From contig JAZPZI010000028.1 of NCBI GenBank assembly GCA_045544615.1, positions 1 through 50,773 of the forward strand: a DNA stretch of 50,773 bases. The letters run 5' to 3'. Below the pieces are notes generated by a model. That model was given only the letters and a program-made list of their open reading frames with translations. It ran no database searches and was not told where the DNA came from. This document shows, one piece after another, positions 47,822 through 50,773 of this stretch. How positions within the stretch are numbered: position 1 is the stretch's first letter; each line of letters opens with the position of its first letter. The translations under genes and the position numbers were made by a program. This DNA is from CAKSFT01 sp045544615. GTDB lineage: Bacteria; Bacillota; Clostridia; UBA1381.

Positions 47822-49354
47822 ATGAAAAATAAAAAAATATTTTGTATCATTATGATCGTTTGTGTGGTCGGAACTCTTTCGGGATGCTTTAATCTGTTCA
47901 CAGGAAATCCATTAAAAAACCCGGGCTCGGAGAAGGGTTGCTCGCTTGTCAATGTGATGATTGGTAATGGCGATATTGAAGAGTGGCACGAGAATAACGT
48001 TATCACGAGTGTAAAATGGAAAAAGCTTAAGCTTACCGAAGAAGACAGCAAAATATACCCCGCCCTCTCGAAAGCATTTGATAAGTATAACGAAGAGAGT
48101 CTTACCGAGGCAAAGGCGCTGATGTATGAATTTGAGCCATTTGCCGAAGAAATGGAAGGCGATATGTATAATCCTGCATATTGCCAGGCAGAAGCTGATG
48201 TTTATATGCAAAGAGCAGATAACCGTATTGTGAGCTTTCTTGAAAGCGTTTATCAATACACCGGTGGAGTACACCCGAATTTTTTTGTGATGGGAAGAAA
48301 CTATAATACAGATACGGGTGAAACAGTACGGCTTACAGATGTTTTAGAAGACACAAATGACCTGCCTTATATTCTGGAAAAGAAGATAACCGAAAAATAC
48401 GCTGATGTGACTTTTTATGATTTGAAGGATACCTTCAGCAAATACAAGGCAGAAGAATTTACCTGGACCGTGGATTATCAGGGCATAACTTTCTGGTTCA
48501 GCCCATACGAGATTGCATCATATGCGGTTGGAACATTATCTGCAAAAATCTGGTTTGATGAATTTCCCGATATGTTCAATAAAGAGTATCTGAAAACTCC
48601 TGAAAACTATGTAATTCCGCTTCCGGTCGGGCTTGACTGTGAATTTGACCTGGTAAAAGACGACGATGAGAAAGATTTGATTTGTATAGATATGGTTCCC
48701 GACCAATACGGATCATATTATATGCTTTCGGTTACAGTCAACGGAAAATCACACACCGATGAGAAAAACTACGCATATGATTTTGATGTTTACCTGGCGC
48801 ATATTGGGGGTAATAATTACATATATTCAGATTCGGTCTCGGATAATGATTACCATATGTTCTGCACATGGGATATAAATGGCAAAAATCCAAAGATAAT
48901 TCAGGAACTCTATGGCACCGAAATTGACTATGAGTATATAGAAGAGGGATATGAAACAGGAACGGTGTACAGACAGGTGTTTAACAATCCTGAATCATTC
49001 AAGCTTGAAACAAGATTTGAAATATTAGGTACCCGTGGGGCTACAGCAAACTATAGACTAAGCCGGACAGACGGGAAACCGGAAATGACAGATGATGCCT
49101 ATACATTTAACTACGGGCATGATGTAAAAACCTCGATTCCGCTTGAGGCAGAAATTTTGCCTGATATGGAAAAAACCGAAATTCCTTCCGGGACTTCGCT
49201 TTTGCCGTACCAGACAGACGGAAAAACTTTTGTGGATTTAAAAACTGAAGATGGAGATATTGTAAGGCTTTCTATCGGCACATCGGAATGGCCGAGAACG
49301 GTTAATGGTATGCCTGAAGACGAATGCTTTGAAGAACTTTTTTATGCGGGGTGA
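47822..49354 (+). CDS. Lipoprotein with DUF3298/RsiV-like C-terminal domain
   Basis: 510 residues from the ATG at 47822, with AAAGGAG 7 bases upstream. Lipobox LSGC, with the lipidated Cys at residue 21. The middle matches DUF4163/DUF3298 as in the anti-sigma factor RsiV and related lipoproteins: QYTGGVHPNFFVMGRNYNTD, TGETVRLTDVL, then FWFSPYEIASYAVGTLSAKI. RsiV binds lysozyme through this fold, so recognition of an envelope ligand is possible, but here there is no sigma factor neighbour. The C-terminal part (about 290-510) is beta-rich and unrecognised. Confidence 0.82.
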   Translation: MKNKKIFCIIMIVCVVGTLSGCFNLFTGNPLKNPGSEKGCSLVNVMIGNGDIEEWHENNVITSVKWKKLKLTEEDSKIYPALSKAFDKYNEESLTEAKALMYEFEPFAEEMEGDMYNPAYCQAEADVYMQRADNRIVSFLESVYQYTGGVHPNFFVMGRNYNTDTGETVRLTDVLEDTNDLPYILEKKITEKYADVTFYDLKDTFSKYKAEEFTWTVDYQGITFWFSPYEIASYAVGTLSAKIWFDEFPDMFNKEYLKTPENYVIPLPVGLDCEFDLVKDDDEKDLICIDMVPDQYGSYYMLSVTVNGKSHTDEKNYAYDFDVYLAHIGGNNYIYSDSVSDNDYHMFCTWDINGKNPKIIQELYGTEIDYEYIEEGYETGTVYRQVFNNPESFKLETRFEILGTRGATANYRLSRTDGKPEMTDDAYTFNYGHDVKTSIPLEAEILPDMEKTEIPSGTSLLPYQTDGKTFVDLKTEDGDIVRLSIGTSEWPRTVNGMPEDECFEELFYAG

Positions 49355-49358
49355 TTCT

Positions 49359-49940
49359 ATGAAAAGAATAATAAAAATAACAGCTGTAATCACATTTCTT
49401 GCATCAATGTTTGGATGCGCACCGGCAAAGCCGCAGGTAGACGACGGCCCGGGTATGGAGTATAAGGACTCGGATTACAGAAACATATATGCAAATGTTC
49501 TTGACTTTGACTCATATGAGGGTCAGCCATATTTTGCGGCAACATTTTTGGGTTATGGCGACAGAATGGAAGCAAGACATACATATGTAGAGGGAATTTT
49601 TGAGTCACTTGGAGATTTTGCTATTGAACAAGTTGGTCATATAGAGTATAATGGTGATGAATGGTATCTGATTGTGCCAAGATATAAAGAAGATGTTAAT
49701 ATAACAAATCTTGATACAGGCGAAGTTCACACTATACATAACGGTGAGGCATTTACTGTAAAATGCAATATATCGGATTTACATTCCAATATTGAAATCA
49801 GCACAGAGGATGGCTATGGAGCACACAAGTTCTCGCCGCAGATGAGTGGAGAGGGAAGACTTTTAACTAACGCCGATGTGCATGATATAACTGACTATTC
49901 GGTAATGGATGAAAATTTATATGTTCAGGAAGGAGAATAA
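49359..49940 (+). CDS. Lipoprotein of unknown function
   Basis: 193 residues from the ATG at 49359, with GGGGTGA upstream; the longer frame from 49305 overlaps the previous gene. Signal peptide MKRIIKITAVITFLASMFGC, with the lipidated Cys at residue 20. The mature domain is mixed alpha/beta (YFAATFLGYGDRMEARHTYVEG; WYLIVPRYKEDVNITNLDTG). No family recognised. It starts 4 bases after the preceding stop and is followed directly by the SPFH gene, so it belongs to the same operon. Confidence 0.8.
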   Translation: MKRIIKITAVITFLASMFGCAPAKPQVDDGPGMEYKDSDYRNIYANVLDFDSYEGQPYFAATFLGYGDRMEARHTYVEGIFESLGDFAIEQVGHIEYNGDEWYLIVPRYKEDVNITNLDTGEVHTIHNGEAFTVKCNISDLHSNIEISTEDGYGAHKFSPQMSGEGRLLTNADVHDITDYSVMDENLYVQEGE

Positions 49941-49943
49941 ATT

Positions 49944-50729
49944 ATGGGATTATTAAAAGCAGGAATTGGAGCTATGGGCGGCGTTTTGGCTGACCAGTGG
50001 CGTGATTATTTCTATTGCGACAGCTTAGATGCAGACGTCCTTGTTCAGAAGGGCGAAAAAAGAGTTGGAGGACGCTCTTCCAACAAGAAAGGAACCGATG
50101 ACGTTATTTCAAACGGTTCAATTATCAATGTAAATGACGGTCAGTGTATGATTATCGTTGAAAGCGGCAAGGTAGTTGAAATCTGCGCTGAACCGGGCGA
50201 ATTTGTATATGACACAGGCACAGAGCCGAGTATTTTCTACGGAAACCTTGGTGAGAACATCAAAAAGAGTTTTTCGGAAATCGGCAAGCGTTTTGCTTTC
50301 GGCGGTGAGCCTGCAAAGAATCAGAGAGTTTACTTTTTCAACACAAAGGAAATTATGGGAAACAAGTACGGTACACCTGCTCCTATTCCTTTCAGAATTA
50401 TGGATGAAGCTATCGGATTCCCGATTGATGTTTCAATCCGCTGTCACGGTGAGTATTCTTACAGAATCACAAATCCGCTTTTATTCTACACCAATGTTTG
50501 CACAAATGTAGCAGACAGCTTTACCCGTGACGAAATTGACAGTCAGTTGAAATCTGAACTGTTATCAGCTCTTCAGCCTGCAATGTTCAAGATTTCGCAG
50601 AACAACATCTACTATGCGGCTATTCCTGCATACACAATGCAGCTTGCAGACGAACTCAACGAGCTTCTTTCTTCCAAGTGGAGAGACAGACGAGGCGTTG
50701 AAATCGTAGAATTCGGTGTATCGTCCGTC
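49944..50729 (+). CDS. SPFH-domain protein, YdjI-like, 3' end missing
   Basis: 262 codons are visible. It starts MGLLKAGIGAMGGVLADQWR with GGAGAA upstream. The start region DQWRDYFYCDSLDADVLVQKG and the SPFH/band-7-type core (FPIDVSIRCHGEYSYRITNP, FGVSSV at the end) match YdjI-type proteins, also called virion core protein-like. In B. subtilis YdjI cooperates with PspA, YdjG and YdjH at the membrane. Homologues are longer by a C-terminal zinc-ribbon or Ala/Met-rich part. An in-frame stop at 50742 falls inside apparent adapter sequence (50731-50772), so the truncation is an artefact and the true 3' end lies off the contig. Confidence 0.85.
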
Positions 50730-50730
50730 A

Positions 50731-50772
50731 AAGTCGGATCGTAGCCATGTCGTTCTGTGAGCCAAGGAGTTG
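50731..50772 (+). other. DNBSEQ/MGI library adapter sequence (artefact)
   Basis: The 42 bases begin AAGTCGGATCGTAGCC and end GAGCCAAGGAGTTG. This is, from memory, the standard MGI/BGISEQ reverse adapter over its full length. It is not genomic and should be trimmed. Confidence 0.93.
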
Positions 50773-50773
50773 A

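Noticed and set aside
50730..50744. Frameshift or natural truncation of the SPFH gene
   Set aside because: The divergence point coincides exactly with the first base of apparent adapter sequence, so a biological frameshift is unnecessary.
1..50773. tRNA, rRNA, CRISPR array, prophage or replication origin
   Set aside because: No cloverleaf with CCA-type ends, no rRNA stretches, no regularly spaced repeats, no phage structural or integrase genes and no DnaA-box cluster were seen by eye.

Overview
The window looks like a chromosomal piece of a low-GC, Gram-positive Clostridia-type bacterium. Evidence: AT-rich intergenic DNA; near-consensus sigma-A promoters, mostly TTGACN-17-TATAAT type; strong AGGAGG ribosome sites; a T-box leader; ribosomal-protein leaders; an rplS-lepB-rbgA operon; and many lipoproteins and secreted carbohydrate enzymes. 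No rRNA, tRNA, CRISPR, IS or phage genes were seen. It is probably a complete metagenomic contig. The left edge cuts a rhamnose isomerase gene. The last 42 bases (50731-50772) match, from memory, a DNBSEQ/MGI library adapter and appear to be non-biological.

Layout. 1-5979 (+): sugar-catabolic block with the L-rhamnose isomerase end, a glycosidase-like TIM barrel, a PhnP-like MBL hydrolase, a DUF4091/GH123-like protein and a fucose/arabinose-isomerase-like protein behind a palindromic operator. 6078-9685: an RlmN/Cfr-family radical SAM methyltransferase and a LysR regulator, divergent from a sodium:solute symporter. 9937-11891: a HAD phosphatase, then a leftward TetR operon with two tiny membrane proteins and a leader carrying a terminator. 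12150-17980: an MBL-fold protein and, convergent to it, a 1379-residue secreted protein that may act on polysaccharides. 18138-23955: translation genes (L21, L27, MtaB, RbgA, LepB, L19), a DMT transporter and a histidine-less HPr-like protein. 23985-28292: an L,D-transpeptidase, a SLOG-family protein behind a structured leader with terminators, and the NfnAB pair. 28434-34517: a small alarmone synthetase followed by a Gld-type ABC transporter operon interrupted by a GH1 glycosidase.

34692-38970 is the most unusual unit. A T-box with an apparent Leu (CUC) specifier precedes an isopropylmalate-synthase homologue that lacks its metal-binding and catalytic motifs but keeps the leucine regulatory domain. 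Downstream is a sugar-isomerase-type TIM barrel fused to an acyl-CoA ligase. 39183-43358: a ComM-type ATPase, a MATE exporter and a membrane-anchored LuxR-type regulator. 43690-50729: an expanded relative of the Bacillus ydjGHI envelope-stress operon (zinc-ribbon protein, TPM-domain protein, DUF4428 protein, four lipoproteins, SPFH protein), cut off by the adapter.

Intergenic regions hold a dispersed element of about 130 bp in two inverted copies, CGTAC/GTACG-containing cruciform elements, a 36-bp palindrome and a direct repeat flanking the SLOG module. Family names rest on reading motifs in the translations; no database search was run.
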